Assembly: GCA_018398585.1 (NCBI GenBank)
Contig: JAGTTD010000001.1
Coordinates: 27,039,438 to 27,103,437, forward strand
Direction: 5' to 3'
Length of the DNA stretch: 64,000 nt
Source: Simmondsia chinensis
Taxonomy: Eukaryota; Streptophyta; Magnoliopsida; Caryophyllales; Simmondsiaceae
The position numbers were made by a program, and so were the translations under genes. Below the pieces are notes generated by a model, which saw nothing but the letters and a program-made list of their open reading frames with translations, was not told the DNA's origin and did no database searches. This document shows, piece by piece, positions 21,598 to 33,253 of the stretch. Numbering within the stretch: the stretch's first letter is position 1; every line of letters begins with the position of its first letter.

Positions 21598-22115
21598 CGT
21601 GTTAATAACCCCATATATTAATATATTTGAGGTTGAGGTGGAATTGAGGATACAAAAATTAGGACGAAAAGGGTTTTCTCTCGCACAAAAGAAAATGTTG
21701 ACTTTCCTTAGGGACGAAGGTTGACTTCACCTCATGGACGAAGATATTTCTCTTTAGGCATTATTACTGATGTAAGAATTATGATAGAAATACGACCAAA
21801 GTAGCTACCCAAAACAAATTCACCTCAGAGGTTGACGATCTCGTTCTGCATTGTGTTTAGCTTATCAAAGTGTTCAGTTTTCAAGTTAAGGGTCACAATC
21901 ATGTCCAATCTGTTCGAAAGGTGAGTAGTTAGTTCATGGTCAGTCCGAACAAGTGAGAATAACAATTGGTTATGGCCATTGAGTTCATCCAAGCTCACAG
22001 GAGTACCACCGGGAAAATATTTTACGTATACAATTGTATAATTCAATATATGTGGTAAAACATTATTAGATAATAGAGAGTAATGTTGAATAACTACTTT
22101 CTCATAGGATAATTT
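21598..22115. other. Unassigned sequence between MITE and copia E1
   Basis: This includes a minus-strand open frame of 113 codons (21,825-22,166) whose start lies inside the neighbouring LTR. The part outside the LTR has a leucine-rich, possibly helical stretch (LDELNGHNQLLF...HLSNRLDMI) but no motif I recognise. It may be a gag remnant of a lost element or chance. I make no functional call. Confidence 0.4.
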
Positions 22116-22842
22116 TGTTGTAAAAAACAGTAAGGGTTCAAGCACAGCAAAAAAATAGTAAAACAAAATATCTTACAGAGCAATAAAACACGCTGTGGAG
22201 CAAGCCATTGTCCTAAAAGACAATTTCGCCAATGCTAGGGTGCACACAGTGCAACCGATGGCCGTCCTCTAGGATTAACGCAATCCGACCTTTAATGTGC
22301 ACTCATTAGAAGTCACGTGGGATGCCAAGAGAACTTTTCCAAGACCTAGAGAAGAAATGTGAGGAGATAGTAGAGGACGAGGAGAGATCTGCAATTTTTG
22401 GACGATTGAGGAGGCTAACAAATCAACAGTATTTAAAGATGGGGAGGTGACTATTGGGAAAAGCTGTGACCTCCCAACGGCCACCCTGAAGGGGCACACT
22501 CCATGGGGAAAGGTAAGCAGTAATGGAGCCGCTTGGGAGAGCAAAGCAGTGAAGGAAAGCGCGGTATTACGAGGTGTACACTAGTACCCATTAAGAAAAG
22601 GATTTCTGATAAAATAAAAATACTCGTTAAAAAAGGACACCCATGCCAGAGCACGGCACAGCAGAAGGGCGGCGCCCTTGGGGATCCCACTTTTCACTCA
22701 TCCTTTACTTAGTTCAAGTTCTAATTTCACAAGATCATATATAATGTGACCTTTCCTTCTATAAACTGCCACTATGGGATCTAGGTCCTACAGTAAGACA
22801 CCAATTTTTCAATGTGGGTCAAGCATTGTTACATTTCCAACA
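22116..22842 (-). repeat. 3' LTR of E1
   Basis: A 727-bp LTR. On the minus strand it runs from TGTTGGAAATG to CAACA and is preceded by a GGGAGGGAC purine tract at 22,843-22,852. The same repeat occurs complete at 57,470-58,209 and truncated at 29,485-29,876. Confidence 0.85.
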
Positions 22843-23030
22843 GTCCCTCCCAAATGACATAAAGCTAAAAGAAGAAAAACAATCTTGGCAAAAAGGCGAG
22901 CTTAGCTTTCAGTGCCGATGTCTCCCGACTTGAATCGACATCTAGTATATAACACATACCAATAACTTGTCAGGTAATTTTCATTTTGAACTTGACAAGA
23001 GGTTGTGTAATCTTCCACCTGAGCATATAC

Positions 23031-23264
23031 AGGAGCATACCCAGTGCCTCAAGAGCTCCCACCTATGCAGGGTCTAGGTTGGGGGGGGGGGGGGGCGCGG
23101 ATGTACGCAGCCTTCCCCTGAAGAGAGGCTATTTCCCAGTGCCCCCAACCTGAGGGTAAGGACTTCCCAAGAGGTCAGCCATCCTGGTACTACTCTCGCC
23201 CAAGCACGGTTAACTTTGGAGTTCTAATGGGATCCGATGACGGCATGTTGGTGCCCTCTTTGGT
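23031..23264 (-). mobile_element. SINE with a 5S rRNA-derived head
   Basis: A 234-bp insertion flanked by an 18-bp target duplication, TTCCACCTGAGCAYATAC (23,013-23,030 and 23,265-23,282; one mismatch). Read on the minus strand, it starts with about 100 bases related to 5S rRNA. It continues with a body (GGGGAAGGCTGCGTACATC, ...GAGGCACTGGGT) that also occurs at 49.86-49.96 and 57.32-57.40 kb and resembles Au/TS-type plant SINEs. There is no coding sequence. Long target duplications indicate LINE-driven retrotransposition. A 13- to 14-base C run (minus strand) lies in the body. Confidence 0.8.
23160..23262 (-). ncRNA. 5S rRNA-derived Pol III promoter head of the SINE
   Basis: The minus strand carries a recognisable plant 5S rRNA sequence: CGGATCCCATTAGAACTCC, AGTTAACCGTGCTTGGGC (box A region), GAGAGTAGTA (intermediate element), GGATGGCTGACC (box C) and GGGAAGTCC. 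These are the internal promoter parts bound by TFIIIA/TFIIIC. The first about 30 bases are more diverged. It is fused directly to SINE body sequence and is not an rDNA repeat unit. Confidence 0.85.
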
Positions 23265-23692
23265 TTCCACCTGAGCACATACCGAGCTCAAATATCTTAG
23301 CAAATTCCGCATTTTGACGCTTTTTATCAGCCATGTGTCTGCCCTGGATTCCCATAGGTGCTCTAGAAGACAAGTCTCCAACCTTCATAGGAAGCGGCCA
23401 CACCCCCACACCTACATAGGTGGATTCCATCAATTACGTGTTACCTCGCACTGCCGAATAATGGCTATGGGTCCATTAAGAGCTAAACTCATCCTTGACA
23501 CTCTAGTAAAAATTACTTGGTTCAATCAAGTGTGACTTAGCCCACACTACCAAAAGTATGGCTATGGATTGATCACCCAACACTATCAACATCATGGGGA
23601 GGGCCAATTATTTATTACAGTGCACAATCAAATTGAACTATAGCTTATTCATTGAACCTATAAAAACCAGGTTGAGATGCATCACAGTCAAT

Positions 23693-26480
23693 TCACTTTA
23701 CAAACTTTAGTCCCATCCCCCTCGATGTTTCAAATACAGTTTTTTGACAAATGCCTTTCGTTAACGGATCTGCTAGGTTCTTTTCCAGCCTCACATAGTG
23801 TAGTGATATCACCGTACTTTCTAAAAGATCTTTTACAATTTTATGTGTAAGACGAATATGTCTCCTCTTGCCATTGTACACTTTATTCTTTGCTATAGCA
23901 ATGCCTGCCTAACTATCACAATGCAATGTGACTTATGGAGCTGGTTGCCCCCACAAAGGCACATCTGCAAGTAAGCTTCTTAGTTATTCGGCTTCATGTT
24001 CGGCCAACTCAAGAGCAATAAATTCTAATTTTATTGTAGACTTGGCAGTACAAGTTACTTAGACGACTTTCAAGATATAGCACCTCCACCGAGTGTAAAA
24101 ACATAACCACTGGTGGAATTAATTTTATCGTTAGCTGATACCCATTTAGCATCATTATATCCTTCTAATACAGCAGGAAATTTTGCAAAGTGAAGTCCCC
24201 AATCCATGGCTTCTTTCTAATATTTAAGCAATCTTTTTAGAGCACTCCAATGTCTTTCATTTGGTTTATGAGTGTATCTACTTTGTTCGCTTATCGCATA
24301 TGCAATGTCGGGCCTGGCACAGTTCATTACGAACATAACACTTCCAATTATTTTAGCATATTCAGATTGGCACATTGCAATACCTTTGTGTTTAATCAAA
24401 TGTATATCGGGGTCATAAGGTTTTGTTACTGAATCGACATCAAATATGCCAAACCTTGTACGAAATGCCTTTAGGAGTCCTTATAAATTTAACTCCTAAT
24501 ATTATGTCTGCCTTGCCTAGGTCTTTCATATTAAATTTGAAACTTAGAAAGCTTTTAGTTTCAGTGACAATTCTAAAAGTTGTGCCAAAAATTAACATGT
24601 CATCAACATATAAGCATATAATGACACATTCATTACAATCAGACTTAGAATACACGCAAGAGTCTCCATGATTCAATGAAAGTTATTAGCAATCGTAGTG
24701 CTATTAAATTTTTATGCCACTGCTTTTGTGCTTGTTTTAGACCTATATAGATTTGATTAGTTTGCACAGTTTCTTTTCTTGGCCTGGAATGATAAATCCC
24801 TCTTGTTGTTCCATATAAATTTCATCATCTAAGTCATCACTCAAAAAAGTAGTTTTAACATCCATTTGATGGACCAACAAATTATGAATGGATGCGATAG
24901 CAATCAAGGCCTTAATAGTGGCCATTTTAGTGACGGGTGAGTATGTACTAAAATAATCAACGCCCTTCATTTATGTAAATCTCTTTGTCACTAGCGTAGC
25001 TTTGAATTTAACTATTGACCCATTAGCCTTTAGTTTCTTTTTGAATACCCACTTACCACCAATCGGTCTGTATCCTCTAGGGATATCTACTTGTTCCCAC
25101 ATATGGTTATTTAGAATTGACTCTAGTTCATTGTTAATGGCCTCTTTCCAAAATGCAGAGTCAACAGATTTCATGGCCTCTTCATAAGTTTTTGGGTCTT
25201 CCTCTAGCATATAGGCGCACACTATTTTCTCATTCATCTAATTATGTTCTGATAAGAAGGTAGTGATAAAGTCTGGTCCAAAACTATTTTCCTTTCTAGC
25301 CCTTTTACTCCTTATTTGAGGTGCATCAATTTCATCATTTTTTTCAGCTCTAGAGTGCATTGGGAAGCAGTCAGAGGCATAGATTGAGCATTAGATTTCA
25401 TGGGAAAATTTTGTTCAAAAAAATCGGCATCTCTAGATTCCAGTATACCACTGCATGCAAAAAAATCCTTTTCACCTTTGATTAAAAACCGGTATGCTGC
25501 GGTATCATAAGCATATCCAATAAATATGGAGTCAATAATTTTAGGTCCAATTGTGCTCCTTTTAAAATCTGACAGTCCCACTTTCGCCAGACACCCCACA
25601 CTTTAAGTATTTTAAATTAGGAGCATGGCCTATCTATAATTCATAAGGGGTTTAATCAAGTCTTTTATGAGGTACATGATTTAGTACATGACAAGCAGAT
25701 AATATCGCCTCCTACCACATACTATGAGGAAGTCCAGCACTCATTAGTATAGTGTTCATCATGTTTTTCAAAGTTCTATTTTTCCATTCGGCAACTCTAG
25801 ACAACAGGGAGTAGCTGTTTCATGTATTATTCCTCTTTCTTCACAAAATTTCTCAAGGGAAGTAGGGTCATATTCCCCTCCTCTATCGGACTTAAGTAAT
25901 TTTATTTTCCTTCCTAGTTGGTTTTCAGCATAGGCTTTATATTTTAAAAACATTTGTTTAGTCTCATCTTTACTATTTAGAAGGTATACCATGGTATATC
26001 TAGATTGGTCATCTACAAAAGTTATGTAGTATCTTTTACCGCCCTTACTCATTTGTCTTTTAAAATCTTCGGGTCGCTATGGAGCAATTTAAGAAGTTCG
26101 GTATGTCTTTTAACGTATTTAGCTTCAACGCACACTTCACATTTAGAAACATCTGTACTATTAAAATTAGGGATTTGGTTCGATTTTTTTAATCGCTTAA
26201 TAGAGTTAACATTCACAGATCCTAAACAAGCATGCCATAAATCAAGGATTCAGCGATATAAGCAAAAGAAGTACTGGCATTCTTTTTATTGACGTAGTTG
26301 GCATCAAGGATAAACAGACCCCCATTACAGTAGCCCTTTCCCACAAATTCATGATTCCTAGTGAGCACAAGTCTATCAGACTCAAAGGATAATTTCAAAC
26401 TAACTTTAATAAGAAGGCTACCAGAGATCAGATTTCTATGCATGTCAGCCACATGCAGCACATTAGTTAAAGTAAGCATT
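23693..26480 (-). pseudogene. pol of copia E1 (protease end, integrase, RT, RNase H)
   Basis: In minus-strand order: the post-protease region (NVLHVADMHRNLIS near 26,465), integrase core near 26,050-25,770 (FVDDQSRYTMVYLL, LKSDRGGEYDP), integrase C-terminus (IGPKIIDSIFIGYAYDTAAYR near 25,550), RT from about 25,240 (GGKWVFKKKLKANGS) to the catalytic ICLYVDDMLIFG near 24,610, and RNase H (DIAYAISEQSRYTH near 24,310, ENLADPLTKG-type end near 23,770). The YVDD is intact, but the region is split into many short frames by stops and shifts. Confidence 0.85.
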
Positions 26481-27305
26481 TTAATATATATATATATATA
26501 TATATGAGGTAAGTTTTAAAGAAATCTTCCTTTTTTCGAGGATTAGCATGGTTGTTGAATTTCCCATGTAGACCACGTTGCCATCATTCATCTTCCCGTA
26601 TTCTTCTAACATGTTCTGATGTGCACATATGTGGCTAGTAGCGCTGGTGTCCACTATCCATTCTGTCATGTTGTTCACCAAGTTCACTTCCGAGACCACA
26701 GTTACGATGTTGTCTATTTCTACAAGATTGGCCATATTATTGTTGTCCTTGGATTGGTTCTTTTTGTTTCTATAGTCCTTTGCTTTGTGTCCATGTTTCC
26801 CATAGAAATAACATTCTCCTTGGAACTTGGCTTTAGTCTTGTGAATTTTTCCCCTAGGCTTGAGGTTGGGGTGATGCCTTTTCTCTTTTCCTTTAAACAT
26901 GTCAAAAGAGGTAACTTTTGTTTCAACAATGTTAGCTTTGGAAAAATTAGAGTGCGAATTTGCCTTATCCTTTAGTCTATTTTCCTCTTTAATTTTTAGA
27001 TGACCCCCAAGTTCTTCTAAAGATAAATCCGTTTTCTTATGCATAAGCATGTTTCGATAATCTTTCCATGAAGGCGGAAGCCTTTCAATGAGGTTGTAAT
27101 CTTGAGTGATTTCACTGATTTTCGGGCCTTCGGACAGAAGAGTGGTTACAATGTTTTCAAACTTGTATACTTGGCCAATGATTGGTTTGTCATCTGCTAT
27201 TTTAAAATCTAGCCCTTTACTGACAACGTATTTTCTAGTACCTGTATTGTCGCTCCCATATTTCTTAAGAAGTGTATCCCATATTTCCTTAACAGTGTCT
27301 ACTTT
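26481..27305 (-). pseudogene. gag C-terminal part and protease of copia E1
   Basis: A long open stretch (to 27,404, the last part being LTR sequence). From 27,305 it encodes a copia gag block (KEIWDTLLKKYG), an ERLPPSWKDYRN block near 27,080, then a zinc knuckle reading CYFYGKHGHKAKDY near 26,800, in which two of the three cysteines have become tyrosine. The protease active site reads WIVDTSATSHIC near 26,660. An (AT)n run at 26,487-26,505 disrupts the 3' end. Gag should bind RNA through the knuckle, so this copy would be impaired even if expressed. Confidence 0.8.
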
Positions 27306-29209
27306 TGTTTGGACAAATTTTACAAATTTTCTCGAATTTAATAAATTTAACGCAATGGAAGTAATTAAAATTCCTAATTTTAATATAGTTCTTAATTTAA
27401 ACATACATGCCTCTACTCTAATACACTCATACTAATAACATGAGTTAAAACTAGCGTAATAAGAATACAGTAAATACATAGAAAAGCACAAACTAAAAGA
27501 TAGGGAAAGAAAAATATTTGGAATTGCTCCAAAATAAGAATACCAAAAGAATACTAGAATAATAATGAGAAAACCGAGACCCAATAGCTTTTTATGCAAT
27601 GACCACGAAAATACCTAGCGAGTGGGCTCCAAAAAATATTAAACTGTAGAAAGAAAATTTTCAATGAAAATTTTTCTCTCCAATTAGATTTTCGAAAGTC
27701 AATACTTTCATAAACTTTGTAATTCTTTTTGAAATGATTGATGCCAAACCATGAAATCAGTACCCCTATTAGTAGTAGGTTATCGGAGTCAAAAAATAAC
27801 AAGTTTTCGAAGTGGGACGCATAGTTAGATTGCAAGACGCAGCATATTGTACAAAAATATGATCAAAACAACGCGTTTCAAATGAAGCACAAAACACGTT
27901 TATTTTAAATTTAATCTGCATGCCACGTGGCGGGCCGCAGTTGGCCCACGTGTGCACTCGGATTGCCCCTGGGACCACCAAGCACGTGACACGTGTGTCG
28001 TTTTGTTTTATTTTGTTTCTCACATGTAAAAATTCATCCTATGAATTTTAAATTTTAAAACTTATTTTATTTTATAATTTTAAATGTTTATTCATCTTAT
28101 AAATAATGTTTGGTAAATTTAAATTTACTCATCTCATGAATTTTTTAATGTTTTTTGATGCCAACAAAAACAGAGGCTTGCTTACGGACCTTAGGGACAA
28201 TTTAAATCTAGCTCCAAATGAGTTAAATTAATTACCATCTCATGATAAAATTTAAGTGCCATTTAATGGGACTCAATTCCACTAAATAAATCCAACTACA
28301 CTTTTGACTTAAATCATTTATTCTATAGTTCCCAAATAGATTGTATTGATGACAACAACCCCTCTACTCAATGTCTATGACCAAAAATAATTATAACTAC
28401 TATCATTATTTTTCTCACAGCTTTTCCATTAGTTCCTGACTTGCCCTTCTCCGATCAATTCATTTATACTTGAAAAAATTCACAGTATAAATTCCAAATG
28501 TCAAACACTTGGAACACTTTGGTCAAAGATTCTAAATCATTCAAACACTTGAGAACTAACTAAGGGGACATCTATATCTCATATGAGACTGTAGATTCCA
28601 TATTGAATACCTGATCCTTGTCACACTTCACTCTACTACCCAATGTATGTGAGAATTCAGTCATTTGGTTATAGCTTACTTATAGTATACCAAAAGTAAC
28701 AAAAATTCTATGCACAAGTCCATAATACTCTTAGGATTTAGATTCATCATTCAAACAACACATTATAAATCACTCATTTCCTATAGTAGTCAAGAAACAA
28801 GCAACTCACATGGTCTAACTCAGTGTATCAATCTTATTAAACACACCATCATAATACTTTTGGATCACCATCCACAAAACCAAGACAGGTCATCTAAAGC
28901 GTCACGTTATAGTCTTGGCATACAAGTGGTCGAAGCTTGTCTTTGACTGCAAGTTATTCAAACAACAACTTATATTGTTTGTTCCAAGTCTATTTATGGG
29001 TTAAACTCATAAACCACTTAGAACAAACATGTAAATTGTAGTACAAGAACTACACCTATCTCATGCATGTTACAAAAAAGAAAATCACATGTAGTATATA
29101 TGCTCACTTACACAAATTTAACAAGGAAACAACTGGAACTTCTATTCTATTCATTAATAAAATAACATTTACGGGTCAAATTTGGATTTTCAGGACACTA
29201 TTAGTAATT
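27306..29209 (-). mobile_element. Solo LTR of the E4 family inside E1 gag
   Basis: A 1,904-bp sequence homologous over its length to the LTRs at 30,377-32,226 and 48,694-50,751. No internal region is attached. On its minus-strand 5' side E1 gag ends at HIYVK and on the other side it resumes at KVDTVKEIWD, so the LTR sits within gag. The target lies in an A-run (minus strand), so the duplication cannot be resolved. The terminal TG is mutated to AA. Confidence 0.8.
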
Positions 29210-29214
29210 TTTAC

Positions 29215-29450
29215 ATAAATATGAAGTAGACTATTGCTCATATAATGCAGCAGAGTTCCCCTACAAGTTTTTTTGTTCGCAGTAAACTTTTCCTCATAAG
29301 TGAGTTTGGCAGTTTCTTCTTCAGGAAAGTTCTTTTAATAAAGAACATAATCGATATTAGGTTGTTCTAAATAGAACAGTAGCTTTAGAGACCATCATTT
29401 ATAGTTCTTCCCCTTTAATAGTTCAACTTTAGACATGTCGGGAAGCGGGT
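29215..29450 (-). pseudogene. gag N-terminus of copia E1
   Basis: The minus strand encodes the first part of copia gag: a start near MSKVE at about 29,437, then LKLLFYLEQPNIDYVLY and KTCRGTLLHYMSN, as in the E3 copy near 57,330-57,100. In-frame stops are present. The segment contains the pre-insertion version (29,425-29,441) of the site that holds a SINE in E3. Confidence 0.75.
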
Positions 29451-29484
29451 GTTGCCATGATTGAAAATAAATCGTCGTTTTGAT

Positions 29485-29876
29485 TGTTGGCAAAAACAAT
29501 TAGGGTTCAAGCATAGCAACGAAATGGTAAAACGAAAGATCTCATAGAGCGATTAACCGCGTCGTGGAGCAAGCCACTGTCTTAAAAGAAGATTTCATCA
29601 CTGCTAGGGGGCACACAATGTAACCAACAGCCATCCTCCAGAATTAATACAATCCGACCTTTAATGTGCACTTGTTAGAAGTTGGGTGTGACACCAAGAG
29701 AACTTTTCCCAGACCTAGAGAAGAAATATGGGGAGAAGACAATAGAGGAGGAGGAGCGATCTTAGATTTTTGGACGATTGAGAAGATTGAAAAATCAATA
29801 GTATTTATAGATGAGGAGAGTGGCTGTTGGGAAGAGTTGTGACCTCCCAACAATCACCCTAAGGAGGCGCACTCTA
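29485..29876 (-). repeat. Truncated 5' LTR of E1
   Basis: About 392 bp matching the left 390 bp of the LTR at 22,116-22,842, ending abruptly after GGCGCACTCTA. The next base starts another copy of the same LTR end (29,877). Confidence 0.75.
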
Positions 29877-29929
29877 TGTTGTGAAAAAGAGTAAGGATTC
29901 AAGTACAACAACGAAATGGTAAAAGGAAA
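29877..29929 (-). repeat. Remnant of E3 3' LTR
   Basis: 53 bp matching the TG-end of the E1/E3 LTR family (TGTTGTGAAAAAGAGTAAGG), joined directly to broken RNase H sequence. A deletion has removed the rest of the LTR, the polypurine tract and the end of RNase H. Confidence 0.65.
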
Positions 29930-29930
29930 T

Positions 29931-30376
29931 TTTATAAAGTGAAGTCCCCAATTATGGCTCCTTTCAAATGTTTAAGTAATCTTTTTAGAGCATTCCGATG
30001 TTCTTCATTTGGATTATGAGTGTATCAGTCGGCTTACTGCATATGCAATGTTGGGCCTGGCATAGTTCATTAAGAACATAACACTTCTAATTGCTTTAGG
30101 CATATTCAGATTGGCACATTGCAACGCCTATATGTTTAGTCAAATGTATACTGGGGTCATAAGGTGTTCTTACTAAATTGACATCAAACTTGTCAAACCT
30201 TTTAATAATTTTTTCAATGTAGTGAGACTAATTAAGGCTGCTGCCTTCAAGAGTTCCCATAATTTTTACTCCTAATATTATGTCTGCCTCATCTAGGTCC
30301 TTCATATCAAATTTTGAACTCAGAAAGTTTTTAGTTTTAGTGACAATACTCAAAGTTATGCCAAAAATCAACATGT
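29931..30376 (-). pseudogene. RT end and RNase H of copia E3
   Basis: On the minus strand the RT continues immediately after the YVDD region (IFGITLSIVTKTKNFLSSKF near 30,360) and runs through the VRTPYDPSIHL block near 30,165 to the RNase H start (MCQSEYA, then CQAQHCIC). It matches the corresponding E1 sequence at 24,600-24,180. Stops and shifts are present. It ends at the deletion junction at 29,930. Confidence 0.8.
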
Positions 30377-32226
30377 TGTTGGGACAAGTTTAAAAAATTT
30401 TCCCTAATTTAATAACATTAACATAGTGGAGGGGTTTAAAATTTTTAATTTTAAACATACGGTTTGATTTAAATTTTCTAATTTTAAATCTATAGGTCGC
30501 TCTAATACATTCATAATAATTGCATGAACAATAATTAGCATAGTAAGAAAATTGTAAATAAATAGAAAATTAAAAAAACTAAAAGAGAAGGAAAGAATAA
30601 TACCTGGAATTGCTCCAATAATAAAGAGTATAAGAATGATAAAACTCCTAAAAAGCCAAGAAAACTGAGACCCAGCTACCTTCGACGCAATGAAATCAAA
30701 ATGCCTGGAAAGTGGGCTCTAAAAATTATTAAACTGTAGAAAGAAAAATGTCAACGAAAATTTTTGTCCCTAATTAGTTCCCCGAAAGTCAACACTTTCA
30801 GAAACCCTTAATTTAGAATTGGATGCCAAACCTTGAAATAGGTACATATATTCATAGTAGAACACCGGAGTGAAAAATAATCAATGTTTCAATGTGGGAC
30901 GCGAAAAATTTAAAACAAAATGCAGCATGTCGTTTAAAATAGAGCTAAAACGCAGCATTTCAGAGCATGCCAAAAAAATCGTCATTTTTAACTCTTACTA
31001 CGTGACACGTGGCGAGCAGTGATTGGCCCGCTCACGCGCACGCGCACACGGATAACCCCCTAGGACCACCAGCGCTGTTGGACAGTCCGCGTAGATGCGG
31101 ATCACCACTATAATTCACTATTTTTGCTTTTTTTTTTAAAACTTTGTTTCCCTCATGTGAAAATTCATCTTATGGATTTTAATTTTAAAAATTTATTTTA
31201 TTTTGTAATTTTTTTTTTAATAGCATAAAAAATGTTTGGCAAATTAAATTTGCTCATCTCATGAAAAAATTTAATTACTATTTAATAAGACTTAGTTGCA
31301 CTAAATAAATCTCACTGTATTGTAGACTTAAATTATTTATTTGATATTTTTCAAAGAGACTATATTGATGACAACAACCTCTCTATTAGATGTCTATGAT
31401 GAAGAAAAAATATAACTACCAGCATTGTCCTTCTCACAGTTTCTCCATTAGTTACTGACTCGCCATTCATTGAATAATTCATTTACACTTCAACATATTC
31501 ATAGTATAAATTCCAAATGTCAAAAACTTGGAACACTTTGGCTAAAGACTCCGAACTATTCAAACACTTGCGAATAAACTAAGGGGAAAGCTATATCTCA
31601 TAAGCGATTGTAGATCTTATATTGAATACCTGATTATTGTCACTCTTCACCTCACTACCTAGTGTACGTGGGAATTCAGTCATTTGTTTAAACCTTACAT
31701 ATAGTACACCAAAGCAACTAACACTCCATGCACAAGTCCGGAATACTCTCGGGATTTAGAGTCGGCATTTAAATAATACAACATGAATCATTCATTTTTT
31801 ATAGTAGTCTAGAAACAAGCAGCTCACTTGGTCCAACTCAGTGTATCAATCTTGTTAAACACACCAACCTAACACTTTTGGATTACCATCCACATGACCA
31901 AGACAAGTCATCTAAAGTGTCACATTATAGTCTTAGCATACAAGTGGTCCAAACTTGTCTTTGACTACTAGTTTTTCAAATAACAATCCATACAATTTGT
32001 TCCAAGTCTATATATGAGTTAATCTCATAAACCACTAAGAAGAAACATGAAAATTGTTGTATGAGGACTACACCCATGTTATGGATGTTACCAAAAAGAT
32101 AATCACATGCAATATGTATTCTCACTTACACAAATTGGATAAGGAAACGAAAGGGACTTCAATTTTGTTTTTGTAATAAAGTAATATTACGAAATAAATC
32201 TAGATTTCAGGATACTATTCCTAACG
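30377..32226 (-). repeat. 3' LTR of E4
   Basis: A 1,850-bp LTR starting TGTTGGGAC on the plus strand at the CATGT junction. It is homologous to 48,694-50,751 and to the solo LTR at 27,306-29,209. Confidence 0.85.
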
Positions 32227-33253
32227 ATCTTTCACTTGTCTTAAATTTAATTTATTACAAACTTTATACCCATTCCTTTCATGTATGATCCAAAGGTCTA
32301 CTGAGTCTAAGTCTTATTAAAGTCCATTACTCTATCTACACTAACATGCCTTCTTTACAGCTTTTGAAGTTGTAACATACTCGGCCTCTATGGTGGAGTC
32401 AGCAATATAAGACTGCTTGACACTCCTCCCACTAGTGGCTTCTACTCCAAGGGTGAAGACATGCCAGACGTCGTATGTTTGCCATCTTAATCTGACTGCC
32501 TGAATCAGCATAGCCAACTGGAACCAGCTCATCACCATGAAAAATCAGCATATAATCTCTAGTTCTTCATATCGAACTGACTTGACAACCAAATCTTTAC
32601 AACTTATAACACCCCTACATCAGTCTCAATAAGTAGTATATCGTCAACATACAATACTAAGAAAGTCACTACTTTCTCTTAATGTCGTTTGTACACGCCT
32701 GGTTCGTCAACCAATTGCTCAAAACCATACGACTTAATCGCTTGATTGAATCTAATATTCCATGAGTGTGATGCTTGCTTTAGTTCATACATGGACTTCT
32801 TCAGTTTGCATACCACATGCTCTGGATTTTTGCCAAAGAATCCGTCTGGTTGCATCATATAGATGTCTTATTCAAGACGATAATTCAAAAGGGCCATTTT
32901 GACTTCCATTTGCTAAATCTCATAATCATCTGCAATGTATGGGAGTATCCTTATGGACTTTAGCATGGCTACTGGTGAGAAAATCTCATCATAATCGATT
33001 CCTTCTTTTTGGGTAAAACCCTTAGCAACCAGTCTTACCTTAAAAGTCTCTATCTTCCCATCCACTCCTCTTTTCCTCTTGTAGATGCATTTACAACCAA
33101 TGGGCTTAATACCAACAGGAGCCTTTACAAGACCCCAGACATGATTATAATACATAGATCCTATATCAGATTTCATTGCTAAGACCCACTGGTCAGTAAC
33201 CTTGTCTTTAATTGCCTCATTGTAGCTGAGAGGATTAGATTCATTGTCACAGT
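32227..33253 (-). pseudogene. RT and RNase H of copia E4
   Basis: On the minus strand RT begins near 33,245 (NPLSYNEAIKD, then NHVWGLVKAP and KCIYKRKRGVDG), continues through KGFTQKEGIDYDEIFSPVA near 33,000, and has the catalytic LYVDD near 32,650. RNase H follows (GYADSG block near 32,510; EAEYV near 32,370). It ends close to the 3' LTR. The N-terminal side is cut by the LARD insertion at 33,254. Shifts and stops are present. Confidence 0.8.

Larger units (their letters stand above)
22843..23692 (-). other. 3' non-coding region of E1
   Basis: About 850 bp between the end of RNase H and the polypurine tract, with no open frame matching a known domain. A 234-bp SINE is inserted in it at 23,031-23,264. 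Confidence 0.6.
22116..29876 (-). mobile_element. Ty1/copia element E1 (decayed, interrupted)
   Basis: A minus-strand copia element with 3' LTR (22,116-22,842), a long 3' non-coding stretch carrying a SINE, RNase H, RT, integrase, protease and gag. Gag is interrupted by a solo LTR (27,306-29,209), then the gag N-terminus and a truncated 5' LTR (29,485-29,876) follow. The gag-protease-integrase-RT-RNase H order is diagnostic of Ty1/copia. The TKGICQK...SRGMGL-type end of pol resembles Tork-like elements. All frames are broken. Confidence 0.85.

Noticed and set aside
21825..22166. 113-codon minus-strand open frame next to copia E1
   Set aside because: Its first third lies in the LTR and no domain is recognisable. 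There is not enough support for a host gene.
23160..23262. Functional 5S rRNA gene
   Set aside because: The 5' 30 bases are diverged, there is no terminator T-run or spacer, it is fused to SINE body sequence, and it lies inside an 18-bp target duplication.
23031..23264. Cassandra-type TRIM carrying 5S sequence in its LTR
   Set aside because: No TG...CA ends, no primer site or purine tract, and an 18-bp duplication is too long for an LTR element (5 bp expected).
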